From Betaproteobacteria bacterium SCN1 (GTDB taxonomy: Bacteria; Pseudomonadota; Gammaproteobacteria; Burkholderiales; Thiobacillaceae): 64,000 nucleotides of DNA. Position 1 is the stretch's first letter, and every line of letters begins with the position of its first letter. The stretch is taken from assembly GCA_008923315.1 (NCBI GenBank), contig WBSF01000008.1, positions 248,001-312,000 of the forward strand. The letters are read 5' to 3'. Made by a program: the position numbers and the translations under genes. The notes under the pieces are model-generated. The model saw only the letters and a program-made list of their open reading frames with translations, had not been told where the DNA came from and did not search any database. Positions 11,112-20,312 of the stretch are shown in pieces.

Positions 11112-11140
11112 TTTACTGATGTTCCCCATTTAGATACAGT
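11112..11140 (+). promoter_or_regulatory. Candidate sigma-70 promoter for the flavoprotein gene
   Basis: TTTACT (11112-11117) and TACAGT (11135-11140) are separated by exactly 17 bp inside an AT-rich patch, about 108 bp upstream of the TTG start at 11248. No other gene lies to the right before that start. Confidence 0.4.
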
Positions 11141-11247
11141 CTGTTTACACCGATACCAACAAAGACGTATGCACGCTGCGTCCGAGGAGCACCCCCCAAT
11201 GCCGCCGTCGCGAGCCGGCCGGCCACCAACAAAAAGGACCAGGAGAG

Positions 11248-12216
11248 TTGAGTAAGCTTAAAGCCGGCATCGTCGGCGCAGGCATATCCGGCGCAAGTTG
11301 CGCCGGGGCACTTGCGGCCGCGGGCTGGGATGTCGATATTTTCGACAAGGCGCGCGGCGTGGGCGGACGACTGTCCTCGCGGCGCATGGAAGACGGCTGG
11401 GCAACCCTCGGCTCACCGTTCATGTCCGCCCGGCGAGAACCTTTCCGCAGCCAGCTGCGCGAGTGGGTCCGGCAGGGCTGGCTCGAACCGGTGCGCGGCA
11501 AAATCTGGCGCGGACGCGCCACCGTGTCGTGGACCCAGGCCCAGCTGCAGAACCATTTCCGGCCGCTCATCGAACCTTCCCAACTCGTGCGCAGCCTGCT
11601 GGGCAGTGCGCACCTGCATACCCAGTCGCTCGTCACGTGTATCGCGCCGCGCACCCTTGTCCTCGAAAACGGCGAAACGCGCGGCGATTACGACTGCGTC
11701 ATCTGCAGCGTGCCCGGACCGCAATGCGTCCCGCTGGTCGCGGGCCTGCCGCGTCTGCACGAGCGGCTGCTCGACGACAACCAGTACCGTCCCGTGTGGT
11801 CGTTCCTGATGCGCTGGGAGGGCGGGCCGGATGCCGAGGTGATCCAGTTCGACGACGAACTGCTCAATGTCGCCGTATCGCAGATCCAGGGCGGCGGGCT
11901 GTGGGCCGTGCACAGCACGCACGCGTTCGCCGAGACCTACCTCGATGCCGGCAAGGAAGAAGCAAGCACCCGCGCGGCATCGGCGCTCATGGGCCTGCTT
12001 GGCCTGCCGTGGCCGGTCGAGGTCGAGGCGGCCCATCTGTGGAAGATGGCCCTGCCGACGTCGCAGCAGGGCGGGTTCTGGCTCGGCGACCGCGAAAACC
12101 GGGTCGCGCTCATCGGCGACGGCATCGCCGGTGCGGGCGTGGAACGCGCCTGGGAAAGCGGCACCCGTCTGGCGCAGGCCCTGGTGCAGGCGGAACAGGA
12201 ACTGGCGATGAGCTGA
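11248..12216 (+). CDS. Renalase-like FAD/NAD(P)-binding amine-oxidase-fold protein
   Basis: This 322-residue protein has an N-terminal Rossmann motif, AGIVGAGISGASCAGALAAAG, then the GG-doublet FDKARGVGGRLSSRR. A C-terminal FAD-contacting segment reads ENRVALIGDGIAGAGVERAWESG. The layout is that of bacterial renalase-like (COG3380) flavoproteins, some of which oxidise isomeric dihydronicotinamides. The usual family phrase around GAQYFTARD is altered here to TLGSPFMSARR, so activity should not be assumed. A TTG start was chosen because AGGAG lies just upstream and the dinucleotide-binding strand starts immediately after. Confidence 0.78.
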   Translation: MSKLKAGIVGAGISGASCAGALAAAGWDVDIFDKARGVGGRLSSRRMEDGWATLGSPFMSARREPFRSQLREWVRQGWLEPVRGKIWRGRATVSWTQAQLQNHFRPLIEPSQLVRSLLGSAHLHTQSLVTCIAPRTLVLENGETRGDYDCVICSVPGPQCVPLVAGLPRLHERLLDDNQYRPVWSFLMRWEGGPDAEVIQFDDELLNVAVSQIQGGGLWAVHSTHAFAETYLDAGKEEASTRAASALMGLLGLPWPVEVEAAHLWKMALPTSQQGGFWLGDRENRVALIGDGIAGAGVERAWESGTRLAQALVQAEQELAMS

Positions 12217-12236
12217 ACCGCTCCGCCGCGCACGTT

Positions 12237-13109
12237 TCAGAGCGTGCGCGCCACGCGGAAGCCGAGATTGATATCGAGCTCGTTTTCAAGCCGCCGCCGG
12301 CGGGCCGCAGCGCGGCAATCCTCGGGACCATCGAACCAGGAGCCGCCCTTGGTGACCACGGCCTGTACCCGGCCCGCCACGGGGCGCTCAGGCAGACTTG
12401 CATGGTCACGCGTCCAGTGACTGGATGTGAACTCCCAGACATTGCCCAGCATATCGTGCAATCCCCAGCGGTTGGGCTTCAACCGGCCCACCGCCTGCGC
12501 GCCGCACCGCACGAAACAGCGCGTCATCAGGCGAGGGCGGCGCGGCCGGGCGGCGTCGAAGCTCTGGCTGGCGTTGTACAGCGCTTCGTCCGGCCCGACC
12601 CGGTCGCCATGCGGAAAGGCGGTGGCCGCGCCGGCCCGGCAGGCGTACTCCCATTCCTGTTCGGTCGGCAGGCGATACGACCGGCCGGTCTCGGCGGACA
12701 GCCAGGCGCAGTAGTCGTGCGCATCGCTCTGCCGCACGTTGATCGCCGGCTTGCGGCCGGACAGCCAGACCAGCTCCGGGCGCGGCCGCCAGCCGGTTGC
12801 GCGCGCATAGGCCTCGAATTCCTCCGTGGTCACCGGAAACACGCCAAGCGCGAACGGCCGTTCGATCAGTGCGGCGCGACGCGGCCGGTCCTGGGCGGGC
12901 GCCGCTTCGTGCCCGCCCGCCCCGTATTCGAATGCACCCGCGGGAATCACGGCCACTTCGGGTGCGGCGGCGCCGTCGCGCAAACTGTCGTGGAAATGCG
13001 TGTCGGGCAGATCGAAGGCGCGGGCCGTTTCGACCTGCAGGGCGATCAGTTCGCCCGGGCCCAGGGCAAAACTGTCGGGGACGGGGGAGGGGGCATGATC
13101 AGGATGCAT
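12237..13109 (-). CDS. SUMF1/formylglycine-generating-enzyme-fold protein, probably not a true FGE
   Basis: This 290-residue protein has a SUMF1-type C-terminal domain. Visible motifs are RPFALGVFPVTTEEFEAYA, LPTEQEWEYACRAG, WGLHDMLGNVWEFTSS, VTKGGSWFDG, and the terminal INLGFRVARTL. True formylglycine-generating enzymes carry two active-site cysteines shortly after GGSW. Here only one Cys remains (EDCRAAARRR), so sulfatase activation is unlikely, and no sulfatase gene is nearby. No signal peptide is visible. Role unknown. Confidence 0.82.
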   Translation of the reverse strand: MHPDHAPSPVPDSFALGPGELIALQVETARAFDLPDTHFHDSLRDGAAAPEVAVIPAGAFEYGAGGHEAAPAQDRPRRAALIERPFALGVFPVTTEEFEAYARATGWRPRPELVWLSGRKPAINVRQSDAHDYCAWLSAETGRSYRLPTEQEWEYACRAGAATAFPHGDRVGPDEALYNASQSFDAARPRRPRLMTRCFVRCGAQAVGRLKPNRWGLHDMLGNVWEFTSSHWTRDHASLPERPVAGRVQAVVTKGGSWFDGPEDCRAAARRRRLENELDINLGFRVARTL

Positions 13110-13319
13110 AAGGGAGCGTCGATGTCGAACGAATCGCGTTTGATTATGCCAGCAACCTCCGGTCCCGAAACGGCGCGCGACAATTCGTCGCCGGAACTCG
13201 GCGGACCCCGGCCTGTCCCTGTTTCGGTTCTGCCGGCGTCGATTCGTCCGGCAGGTTTCCGAAGCCGATTTTTCCCTTCACATACCGACAACAATACCGT
13301 CTGCCCTTATCCTTCCCGC

Positions 13320-14759
13320 ATGTTTACTCCTGCCTTGCGCCATGCTTGGGGCGCGCTCGTCTGCTTGACCCTGGCCGGCTGCGCCGCGGTCGGCCCCGAT
13401 TACCTGCCGCCGGCTTCGGACGCACCGGCCGACTGGCATCAGCTGACCCCGTCCGCGACACCCGCAGTCCGGGCGCAGACGGCAGATGATCTCACCGCCT
13501 GGTGGCAACAGCTGAACGATCCGCTGCTGACACAACTGATGGACGAAGCCCTGCGCGCCAGTCCCGATTTGCGGAGCGCCCGGGCAAAGCTGCGCGAAGC
13601 CCGCGCCCGGCGCGACGTGGCCGATGCAGGCCGCTACCCCGAACTTTCCGCGTCGGGCAACGCAAGCCGCTCGCGTTCGAGCAGGGAAACCGGCAGCGGC
13701 GCGACGCGCAATTTCTTCAGCGCCGGATTCGACGCGAGCTGGGAACTCGATGTGTTCGGCGGCACGCGGCGCGCAATCGAGGCTTCCGAGGCCGATCTCG
13801 ACACCGCGCGCGCCAGCCTGGACGACACCCGTGTCACCCTGGTTGCCGAAGTCGCTTCCGCCTACGTCAATGTCCGGGCACTGCAACTCAGGCTCGGGAT
13901 CGCACGCGCCAACCTCGCCGCGCAGACCGAGACCCTTCAGCTCACCGACTGGCGGCAGCAGGCCGGCCTTGCCAACACCCAGGACGTCGAACAGGCCCGC
14001 ACCAATCTGGAGCAGACGCGCGCCCAGATTCCCGCTCTGCAGGCGAGTCTGACGGAAGCCGAACATCAGCTCGACGTCCTGCTCGGTCTTCAGCCGGGCA
14101 ACCTGCATGCGCGGCTGGCCGGTGCCGGCGATCTGCCGGCATTGCCGGCACGGGTCGCCGTCGGCATACCTGCCGACACCCTGCGCATGCGTCCCGACGT
14201 GCGGGCCGCCGAGCGCCGCCTGGCCGCCGAGACCGCGCGCGTGGGCGTTGCCGAAGCGGCACGCTACCCCGGATTCGCCCTCAACGGCTCGATCGGCGTC
14301 GAGGCGCTGACCCTGGGCGCACTCGGCAGCGGCAACGCCGGCACCTCCTCGCTGCTGGCCGGCATCGCTGCGCCCCTGTTCAACGCGGGGCGTCTGCGGG
14401 CCCAGGCCGACGCACAGGATGCGGTCCGCGAACAGGCACAGATCGCCTATACGCAAAGTCTGCTGGCCGCCCTGCAGGACGTGGAGAACGCACTGTCCGC
14501 GCTGGCCCGCAGCCAGGAGCGGCAACGCGCGCTGACGGATGCGGCGGATGCGGCGCGCAATGCGGCTGCGCTGGCCCGTCAGCGCTATACGGCCGGTCTC
14601 ATCGATTTCCAGTCCGTACTCGACACCGAACGCACCCGGCTGTCGGTCGAGGACAGCCTCGCCGGCACGCGCGCCGACGGCGTGCTGGCACTCATTCGCT
14701 TATACAAGGCGCTGGGGGGCGGCTGGTCGCCGCAAGCCTCCGGCAAGGACGCGTCATGA
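13320..14759 (+). CDS. Outer-membrane efflux lipoprotein, NodT/TolC family
   Basis: This 479-residue protein has a lipoprotein signal ending LTLAGCAAVGPDY, with the lipobox Cys at about residue 20. Two outer-membrane-efflux-protein repeats follow, with long alpha-helical stretches (DEALRASPDLRSARAKLREARARR; LARQRYTAGLIDFQSVLDTE). It should form the trimeric outer-membrane channel of a tripartite pump. The ATG at 13320 gives the lipobox; the frame is open far upstream but without sense. The stop overlaps the start of the adaptor gene (ATGA). Confidence 0.92.
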   Translation: MFTPALRHAWGALVCLTLAGCAAVGPDYLPPASDAPADWHQLTPSATPAVRAQTADDLTAWWQQLNDPLLTQLMDEALRASPDLRSARAKLREARARRDVADAGRYPELSASGNASRSRSSRETGSGATRNFFSAGFDASWELDVFGGTRRAIEASEADLDTARASLDDTRVTLVAEVASAYVNVRALQLRLGIARANLAAQTETLQLTDWRQQAGLANTQDVEQARTNLEQTRAQIPALQASLTEAEHQLDVLLGLQPGNLHARLAGAGDLPALPARVAVGIPADTLRMRPDVRAAERRLAAETARVGVAEAARYPGFALNGSIGVEALTLGALGSGNAGTSSLLAGIAAPLFNAGRLRAQADAQDAVREQAQIAYTQSLLAALQDVENALSALARSQERQRALTDAADAARNAAALARQRYTAGLIDFQSVLDTERTRLSVEDSLAGTRADGVLALIRLYKALGGGWSPQASGKDAS

Positions 14760-16051
14760 ATACCGATACTTCCCGGCAATCCCCCGAATCCGACCCGCTG
14801 AAACTGGGCCAGCAGCCCGGGCGTGGCCGCACCCTGCGCCGCGTGGGCTGGGGCGTCGGCATTCTGGCCATCCTGGTCCTTCTCGCCGGCTGGCTGTCGC
14901 GCGACAATGCCGAGCGCACGGCGCCGCGCTACAAGACCGTCGCGACGACGACGGGCACGCTCGTGGTCCATGTGTCGGCCACCGGCAACCTGCAGCCCAC
15001 CAACCAGGTCGAAGTCGGCAGCGAGTTGTCCGGCATCATGGACCAGGTGTACGTGGATGAGAACGACCGCGTGAAGCGGGGCCAGATCCTGGCCCGTCTC
15101 GATTTGTCGAAACTCAAGGACGCAGTCGCGAAATCGCGCGCCAGTCTTGCCGCCGCCGATGCGCAGGTGCTGCAGGCGCAGGCCACCACGGCCGAAGCGC
15201 GCGCGACCCTCACGCGCTACCGCGAAGTCGCCCGCCTGTCCGGCGGCAAGGTGCCATCGCAGACCGAGATGGACGCTGCCGAAGCCAATCTCAAGCGCGC
15301 CGAGGCAAACGAAGCCAGCACCCGCGCCAGTGTGGTGCAGGCGCGCGCCAATCTGCAATCGGACGAGACCAATCTGGGCAAGGCCAGCATCCGTTCGCCC
15401 ATCGACGGCGTGGTCCTGTCGCGCAAGGTCGAACCGGGCCAGACCGTCGCCGCGTCTTTCCAGGCTCCGGTGCTGTTCACACTGGCCGAGGACCTGTCGA
15501 AAATGGAACTGCAGGTGGATGTCGACGAGGCCGATGTCGGGCAGGTCGCAGTCGGGCAGAAAGCCCAATTCTCCGTCGATGCCTGGCCGGGACGCGAATA
15601 CAGCGCCGTCATCAGCCGGGTGGGCTACGGTTCGCAGGAAAAAGACGGCGTCGTGTCGTACCTGACGGTGCTCGACGTGGCCAACGACGATCTCAGCCTG
15701 CGCCCCGGCATGACCGGCACGGCCGAGATCGTGACGCTCACGCGCGAACAGGCGCTGCTCGTGCCCAACGCCGCGCTGCGCTTCACCCCGGCCAGCGCGC
15801 CGGCCGCCGCCAGCCCGTCCGGCGGCGGCATCATGCGCTTCATGATGCCGCGCCCGCCGCGCAGCGAACCGCGCCAGCAGGCCCCCGAACCGGCCAACGG
15901 CACGCATCGCGTCTGGACCCTGAAAGACGGCCAGCCTGTCGCCATCACCGTGAAAACCGGGGCCACCAACGGCCGCGTGACCGAGATCGTCGGCGGCGAC
16001 CTGAAGACCGGCACCCCGCTCATCACGGAAACCGAAAGCGCCCCCAAATGA
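14756..16051 (+). CDS. MacA-like periplasmic adaptor (membrane fusion protein)
   Basis: This 431-residue HlyD-family adaptor has one N-terminal membrane anchor (VGWGVGILAILVLLAGWLS, about residues 28-46). A lipoyl half-motif follows (VEVGSELSGIMDQVYVDEND), then a coiled-coil hairpin of about 100 residues, the second lipoyl half (SIRSPIDGVVLSRKVEPGQTV) and beta-barrel domains. It links the inner-membrane ABC components to the outer-membrane channel. A low-complexity stretch rich in Pro, Arg and Met (about residues 350-385) interrupts the membrane-proximal domain. The gene overlaps both neighbours by 4 bp. Confidence 0.9.
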   Translation: MNTDTSRQSPESDPLKLGQQPGRGRTLRRVGWGVGILAILVLLAGWLSRDNAERTAPRYKTVATTTGTLVVHVSATGNLQPTNQVEVGSELSGIMDQVYVDENDRVKRGQILARLDLSKLKDAVAKSRASLAAADAQVLQAQATTAEARATLTRYREVARLSGGKVPSQTEMDAAEANLKRAEANEASTRASVVQARANLQSDETNLGKASIRSPIDGVVLSRKVEPGQTVAASFQAPVLFTLAEDLSKMELQVDVDEADVGQVAVGQKAQFSVDAWPGREYSAVISRVGYGSQEKDGVVSYLTVLDVANDDLSLRPGMTGTAEIVTLTREQALLVPNAALRFTPASAPAAASPSGGGIMRFMMPRPPRSEPRQQAPEPANGTHRVWTLKDGQPVAITVKTGATNGRVTEIVGGDLKTGTPLITETESAPK

Positions 16052-16755
16052 GCGCGGACGCGCCACTGATCCGCCTGGCCGGCCTGACCAAGACTTACGG
16101 ACGCGGGCAGGCAGCCTTTCAGGCCCTGAAGGGGATCGACCTCAGCATCGAAACCGGCGAATTCGTCGCCGTGATGGGACCGAGCGGATCGGGCAAATCG
16201 ACCACCATGAACATCCTGGGCTGTCTCGACACGCCCTCCGGCGGCACCTACCAGTTCAAGGGCGTGCACGTCGAACGGCTCACACGCAACCAGCGCGCAC
16301 TGCTGCGGCGCGGTTATCTCGGCTTCGTGTTCCAGGGCTTCAATCTGCTGTCGCGCACGACCGCACTGGAAAACGTCGAACTGCCGCTGATCTATCGCGG
16401 CGAGTCCGCCGTGCGCCGTCATGCGGCGGCACGCACGGCGCTCGAACAAGTGGGTCTGGCCGGCTGGGAACACCACACGCCGGCCGAACTGTCCGGCGGG
16501 CAGCAGCAGCGCGTGGCGATCGCGCGCGCCATCGTCACGCGCCCCGCCGTGTTGCTGGCCGATGAGCCGACCGGCAACCTGGACACGCATACCAGCCAGG
16601 AAATCATGGCGCTGATCACCGCTTTCAACCGCGACTACGGCATCACCGTGCTGATGGTCACGCACGAACCCGACATGGCCGGCCATGCGAAACGGGTGAT
16701 CCGCTTCGTCGACGGCCGTGTCGAAAGCGACCGCCTGAACGCGGAGGGCGCCTGA
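16048..16755 (+). CDS. MacB-type ABC transporter ATP-binding protein
   Basis: This 235-residue cytosolic ATPase of the MacB/LolD class has Walker [20 protein letters not shown], signature [15 protein letters not shown], Walker [12 protein letters not shown] and switch His MVTHEPDM. In E. coli MacB the ATPase and permease are one polypeptide; here they are separate. It energises export by the four-component pump with the flanking adaptor and permease. It starts in the ATGA overlap with the adaptor and ends in a TGATG overlap with the permease. Confidence 0.93.
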   Translation: MSADAPLIRLAGLTKTYGRGQAAFQALKGIDLSIETGEFVAVMGPSGSGKSTTMNILGCLDTPSGGTYQFKGVHVERLTRNQRALLRRGYLGFVFQGFNLLSRTTALENVELPLIYRGESAVRRHAAARTALEQVGLAGWEHHTPAELSGGQQQRVAIARAIVTRPAVLLADEPTGNLDTHTSQEIMALITAFNRDYGITVLMVTHEPDMAGHAKRVIRFVDGRVESDRLNAEGA

Positions 16756-17957
16756 TGCTGTGGAATACGCTGCTGCTCGCCCTGCGGGCGATCCGCCGCA
16801 ACCTGCTGCGTTCCTTCCTGACCATTCTCGGCGTGGTCATCGGCGTGGCCGCGGTCATCACCATGGTCACGCTGGGCAACGGCGCCACCCGTTCGGTGTC
16901 CGACCAGATTTCCAGCATGGGCAGCAATCTCGTCATGCTGATGCCGGGTCAGCGTTTCGGGCCGGGATCCGAAGGCGCCCCCAATTTCAAGCTGTCCGAT
17001 GTCGAGGCCATCCGCAACCAGATCGGCGCAGTCAAGGCGGTCGCGCCCATGGTGAGCAAGACCGCCACCGCCGTCTATCAGGCGCGCAACTGGTCGACCG
17101 TGGTCAACGGCAGCAGCGAAGACTTCTTCGAGGCGGGCAACTGGACGCTGGCGGCAGGCCGCACCTTCAGCGACACGGAAGAACGGGCGGGCAAAGCCGT
17201 CTGCGTGATCGGTGAAACCGTGCGCAGCAAGCTGTTCGATCAGCAGAATCCGGTCGGCAGCGAGATCCGCATCAAGCAGTTCGCCTGTGAAGTGATCGGT
17301 CTGCTCAAATCCAAGGGCCAGTCGGCCATGGGCTCGGATCAGGACGATCTCGTCGTCATGCCGCTGCGCACCGTGCAGCGCCGCCTCACCGGCACGCAGG
17401 ACGTCAACCGGATCACCGTCTCGGTCGGCGAAAGCGCGTCCATCGACGCTGTCAAGGCGCAGCTGACGCTGCTCCTGCGCGAGCGCCGCAACATCGCTGC
17501 CAACGAGGACGACGATTTCCGCGTGCTCGACACCCGCCAGATCGCGGAAACGCTGACCAGCACGACGCGCATCCTCACCATGCTGCTCGGCGCGGTCGCC
17601 GCCGTCAGTCTGCTCGTCGGCGGGATCGGCATCATGAACATCATGCTGGTGTCGGTGACCGAACGCACCCGCGAGATCGGCATCCGCCTGGCCATCGGCG
17701 CACTGGAAAGGGAAGTGCTGCTGCAGTTCCTGATCGAAGCGGTCGTACTCTCCAGCCTCGGCGGACTGATCGGCATCGCACTCGCCATGGCGGCCTCCAT
17801 CGGGCTCGCCGGACTGATGAATGTGCCTTACCTGTTCGATGCCGGGATCAACCTGCTGTCCTTCATGTTTTCCGCCGCCATCGGCGTGGTTTTCGGCTAC
17901 TTCCCGGCGCGGCGGGCAGCCGGCCTCAACCCGATAGACGCATTGCGGCACGAATAA
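16755..17957 (+). CDS. MacB-type ABC transporter permease (FtsX fold)
   Basis: This 400-residue permease has an N-terminal membrane helix (SFLTILGVVIGVAAVITMVTL) followed by a large periplasmic MacB_PCD domain of about 220 residues. The C-terminal three-helix FtsX domain contains GGIGIMNIMLVSVTERTREIGIRLAIGA, the hallmark of the family, and ends with FPARRAAGLNPIDALRHE. It is the inner-membrane half of the pump with the preceding ATPase. Likely substrates are peptides, macrolides or siderophore-like molecules; nothing in the sequence decides. Confidence 0.93.
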   Translation: MLWNTLLLALRAIRRNLLRSFLTILGVVIGVAAVITMVTLGNGATRSVSDQISSMGSNLVMLMPGQRFGPGSEGAPNFKLSDVEAIRNQIGAVKAVAPMVSKTATAVYQARNWSTVVNGSSEDFFEAGNWTLAAGRTFSDTEERAGKAVCVIGETVRSKLFDQQNPVGSEIRIKQFACEVIGLLKSKGQSAMGSDQDDLVVMPLRTVQRRLTGTQDVNRITVSVGESASIDAVKAQLTLLLRERRNIAANEDDDFRVLDTRQIAETLTSTTRILTMLLGAVAAVSLLVGGIGIMNIMLVSVTERTREIGIRLAIGALEREVLLQFLIEAVVLSSLGGLIGIALAMAASIGLAGLMNVPYLFDAGINLLSFMFSAAIGVVFGYFPARRAAGLNPIDALRHE

Positions 17958-17979
17958 AAAACGCCGGCAGCGCCGGCGT
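17956..17979 (-). terminator. Intrinsic terminator of the TonB receptor gene
   Basis: An 8-bp perfect stem (17961-17968 with 17972-17979, loop AGC) is followed on the minus strand by TTTTT. This is the classical form for the leftward TonB receptor gene, which ends at 18001. The same hairpin lies 3 bp after the rightward permease stop but lacks a T-tract in that direction. Confidence 0.75.
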
Positions 17980-18000
17980 CCGTGTGCCTGTCCCCGCAGG

Positions 18001-20157
18001 TCAGAAATTGAAACTGGCCGAGACCCAGAAAGTCCGGCCGACCGGCACGGTACCCTTGGTGGACTGCGCCGACCGGAAGTAGGGGCTGCCCAGCTGCGTG
18101 ACGCCGCCGGAGTCCACCCAGGGTTCGAATTCCGTGAAATCCTTGTCGAACAGGTTGAACACGTTGGCGCCGAGCGTCACGCTCTTGGACATCCTGTAGC
18201 TGCCGCCGAGATGGAACAGGGAATAGCCCTCGAGGTCGCCCAGCGCCTGGTATTCCAGCAGCGTATTGCCGGCGAAGGCGGCGGGATCGCCGTCGAAGCG
18301 GCGGCTGTCGCCGCGGTATTCGCCGCGTAGCCACAGGCTCAGGCGGTCTGTCGTATCCCAGCGCAGCTGCGCGTTGGCCAGATGCTCGGCGGTATCGCTG
18401 AGCTTGCCGTTCTTGCTGCCGTTCTGCGTAATCTCGCTGTCGGTCCAGGTGTAGTTGAGATTCAGCGACCAGCGGGCGGCCAGCGGAATGCGGGCGGTCA
18501 GTTCGACCCCCCAGGTCTTCGCCTCGTCGTTGTTGATGGAATAGGTCGCGCCCGGGTTCGCCACGCAGCTGGAAATGAAGTTCACGGTACAGTCACCGCC
18601 GCTGCTGATCTTGTCTTCGATACGGTTGTGGAACAGTGTTGCCGACGCGCTCAGGCTCGCCGGGCCGCCGTACAGCACACCGAGCTCCGTGCTGGTGCTC
18701 TTCTCGGGCTTCAGGTTCGGGTTGCCGATATTGATACTGGTGCCTTGCCCGCCGATGCCGCTGACGCCATCGATGAGCTGATTGAGCCGCGGGGCCTTGA
18801 AGCCCTGGCTGACCCCGCCCTTGACCGTCCAGTCCGTCGTCGCATCCCAGACCAGATAGGCACGCGGGCTGATCTCGCCGCCGAAGGCATCGTGGTGGTC
18901 GTAGCGCATGCCCAGTGTGGCCGACAGGGCCTGGGTCAGGCGCCACTCATCCTCGGCGAACAGGGACCAGATGGCCTGCGCATGATCCTCGGGCAGCAGG
19001 GAATCGACCAGTTCGGCATCCCACCATTGCCCGCCCACGGTCGCGACATGGGACTCGCCGATCGGCGCGACGAGCTTGGTGTCGAACACGATGTTGGTGG
19101 TTTCCAGCTCGCGGTTCGCCCCGACATCGGGAGAACCCGGCGGACGGGCGGCGGTCGGAATCGTCCGGCCTTTCGTTTCCGTCACGGCCCGCATCAGGCT
19201 CGATTCCAGCAGACCGAAAGGCAGACGGCTGGTATGGCCGATGGCGATCTGGCTGCGGTCGAAAGCGAGGTAGTCGCGGTAGCCATTCACGGCAGTCGTG
19301 ACCGCGCCGGTGTTGCAGTTGTAGTTGTCGCGCGTGCCGAGCCGGCAGTCCTCGTTGTCATACCAGGTATGCGCGCGGTCGAAATCGAGCCAGATGTCGT
19401 GATCCTTGCCGGGCGTCAGGGTCAGACGGGCACCCAGCGTGTACTGCTCGGTTTCTGCCGGGGCCGGGTCCCGCCCGGTCCCGGCGCGAATGCGGTCCGA
19501 CTCGGCGCGCTGGAACAGATTGCCGCGCACCGCGATTCCCAGCCGATCCTGCATGATCGGTCCATTGGCATACAGATTGAGCTTTTGCGATGCGCCGAAA
19601 TCGCGATGCTGCGGCACGCCGGCTTCGATACCGACCGTCCCGCCCCATTCGCGGGCGACCTTGCGCGTGATGATGTTGACCACGCCGCCCATCGCATCCG
19701 AGCCGTACAGGGTCGACATGGGACCACGGATCACTTCGATGCGTTCGATCGCCGAAACAGGCGGCATGAAGCTGGTCAGGGCGTCGCCGAAACCGTTGGG
19801 CGTAACGTCGCCGGCCACGCTCTGGCGGCGGCCGTCGATCAGAATGAGGGTGTATTCGCTGGGCATGCCGCGAATGCTGATGTTCAGGCTTCCCGTCTTG
19901 CCGGTGGCGCCGCGCACGTCGATGCCTTCGACATTCTGCAAGGCCTCGGCCAGATCGCGATACTGCCGGGTTTCAAGCTCTTCGCGCGTCACAACCGAGA
20001 TCGAGGCCGGGGCCTGTTTGAGTTCCTGCTCGAAACCGGAGGCGGACACGACGACGGTGTCGAGTTCGGCGTCCCGGGCAAAAGCGGCGTCCGCCGGAAA
20101 GGCGAGAGCCAGTAATAGGGAAATGCGTCGGAGACGGGGCGTTGCGGCGTGCGTCAT
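18001..20157 (-). CDS. TonB-dependent outer-membrane receptor (FepA/BfrA/CirA-like siderophore type)
   Basis: This 718-residue protein has a signal peptide (about residues 1-27, ending DAAFA) and a TonB-box-like LDTVVVSA. The plug domain runs to about residue 160 and includes SISVVTREELE, LQNVEGIDV, RGMPSEYTLILIDGRR, IRGPMSTLYGSDAMGGVVNII. A 22-strand barrel ends VNVFNLFDKDF-like and FWVSASFNF, with the terminal Phe needed for assembly. It should import an iron-siderophore or similar ligand. A Fur-box-like sequence overlaps its predicted promoter, supporting iron regulation. No periplasmic binding protein or ABC importer is adjacent. Confidence 0.92.
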   Translation of the reverse strand: MTHAATPRLRRISLLLALAFPADAAFARDAELDTVVVSASGFEQELKQAPASISVVTREELETRQYRDLAEALQNVEGIDVRGATGKTGSLNISIRGMPSEYTLILIDGRRQSVAGDVTPNGFGDALTSFMPPVSAIERIEVIRGPMSTLYGSDAMGGVVNIITRKVAREWGGTVGIEAGVPQHRDFGASQKLNLYANGPIMQDRLGIAVRGNLFQRAESDRIRAGTGRDPAPAETEQYTLGARLTLTPGKDHDIWLDFDRAHTWYDNEDCRLGTRDNYNCNTGAVTTAVNGYRDYLAFDRSQIAIGHTSRLPFGLLESSLMRAVTETKGRTIPTAARPPGSPDVGANRELETTNIVFDTKLVAPIGESHVATVGGQWWDAELVDSLLPEDHAQAIWSLFAEDEWRLTQALSATLGMRYDHHDAFGGEISPRAYLVWDATTDWTVKGGVSQGFKAPRLNQLIDGVSGIGGQGTSINIGNPNLKPEKSTSTELGVLYGGPASLSASATLFHNRIEDKISSGGDCTVNFISSCVANPGATYSINNDEAKTWGVELTARIPLAARWSLNLNYTWTDSEITQNGSKNGKLSDTAEHLANAQLRWDTTDRLSLWLRGEYRGDSRRFDGDPAAFAGNTLLEYQALGDLEGYSLFHLGGSYRMSKSVTLGANVFNLFDKDFTEFEPWVDSGGVTQLGSPYFRSAQSTKGTVPVGRTFWVSASFNF

Positions 20158-20253
20158 GGTCAGGTCCTGTACTTGAGAAAGTGGCTGGCTTCCTGGTACG
20201 GGAAATAACCGCGAGGCTACGCTACAGGGGCTGGCTGGCAGATGGTTAGATTT

Positions 20254-20280
20254 ACGTTAAACACGTTAAGAACGCGTTAA
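20254..20280 (-). repeat. Three TTAACG direct repeats in the TonB receptor leader
   Basis: On the minus strand TTAACG occurs at 20280-20275, 20269-20264 and 20260-20255. The first two are 11 bp apart (N5 spacer), like the half-sites bound by OmpR/PmrA-type response regulators. They sit at or just after the predicted transcription start of the receptor gene. Confidence 0.45.
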
Positions 20281-20282
20281 CA

Positions 20283-20301
20283 GATAATAATAATTATTCT
20301 T
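20283..20301. promoter_or_regulatory. Candidate Fur box
   Basis: GATAATAATAATTATTCTT matches the 19-bp Fur consensus (GATAATGATAATCATTATC) at 15 positions. It overlaps the -10/spacer of the receptor promoter, where bound Fe-Fur would block transcription. Confidence 0.65.
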
Positions 20302-20312
20302 AATAATGACAA
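20284..20312 (-). promoter_or_regulatory. Sigma-70-type promoter of the TonB receptor gene
   Basis: On the minus strand, TTGTCA (20312-20307) and TATTAT (20289-20284) are separated by exactly 17 bp, in the only AT-rich part of the 367-bp divergent gap (20158-20524). The rest of the gap shows no gene. Confidence 0.6.

Noticed and set aside
12237-13109. Annotation as a formylglycine-generating enzyme
   Set aside because: One of the two active-site cysteines is missing and no sulfatase is nearby.
20158-20282. Possible cobalamin riboswitch before the TonB receptor gene
   Set aside because: The leader is too short and shows no B12-box-like sequence; iron control through the Fur-like site is better supported.
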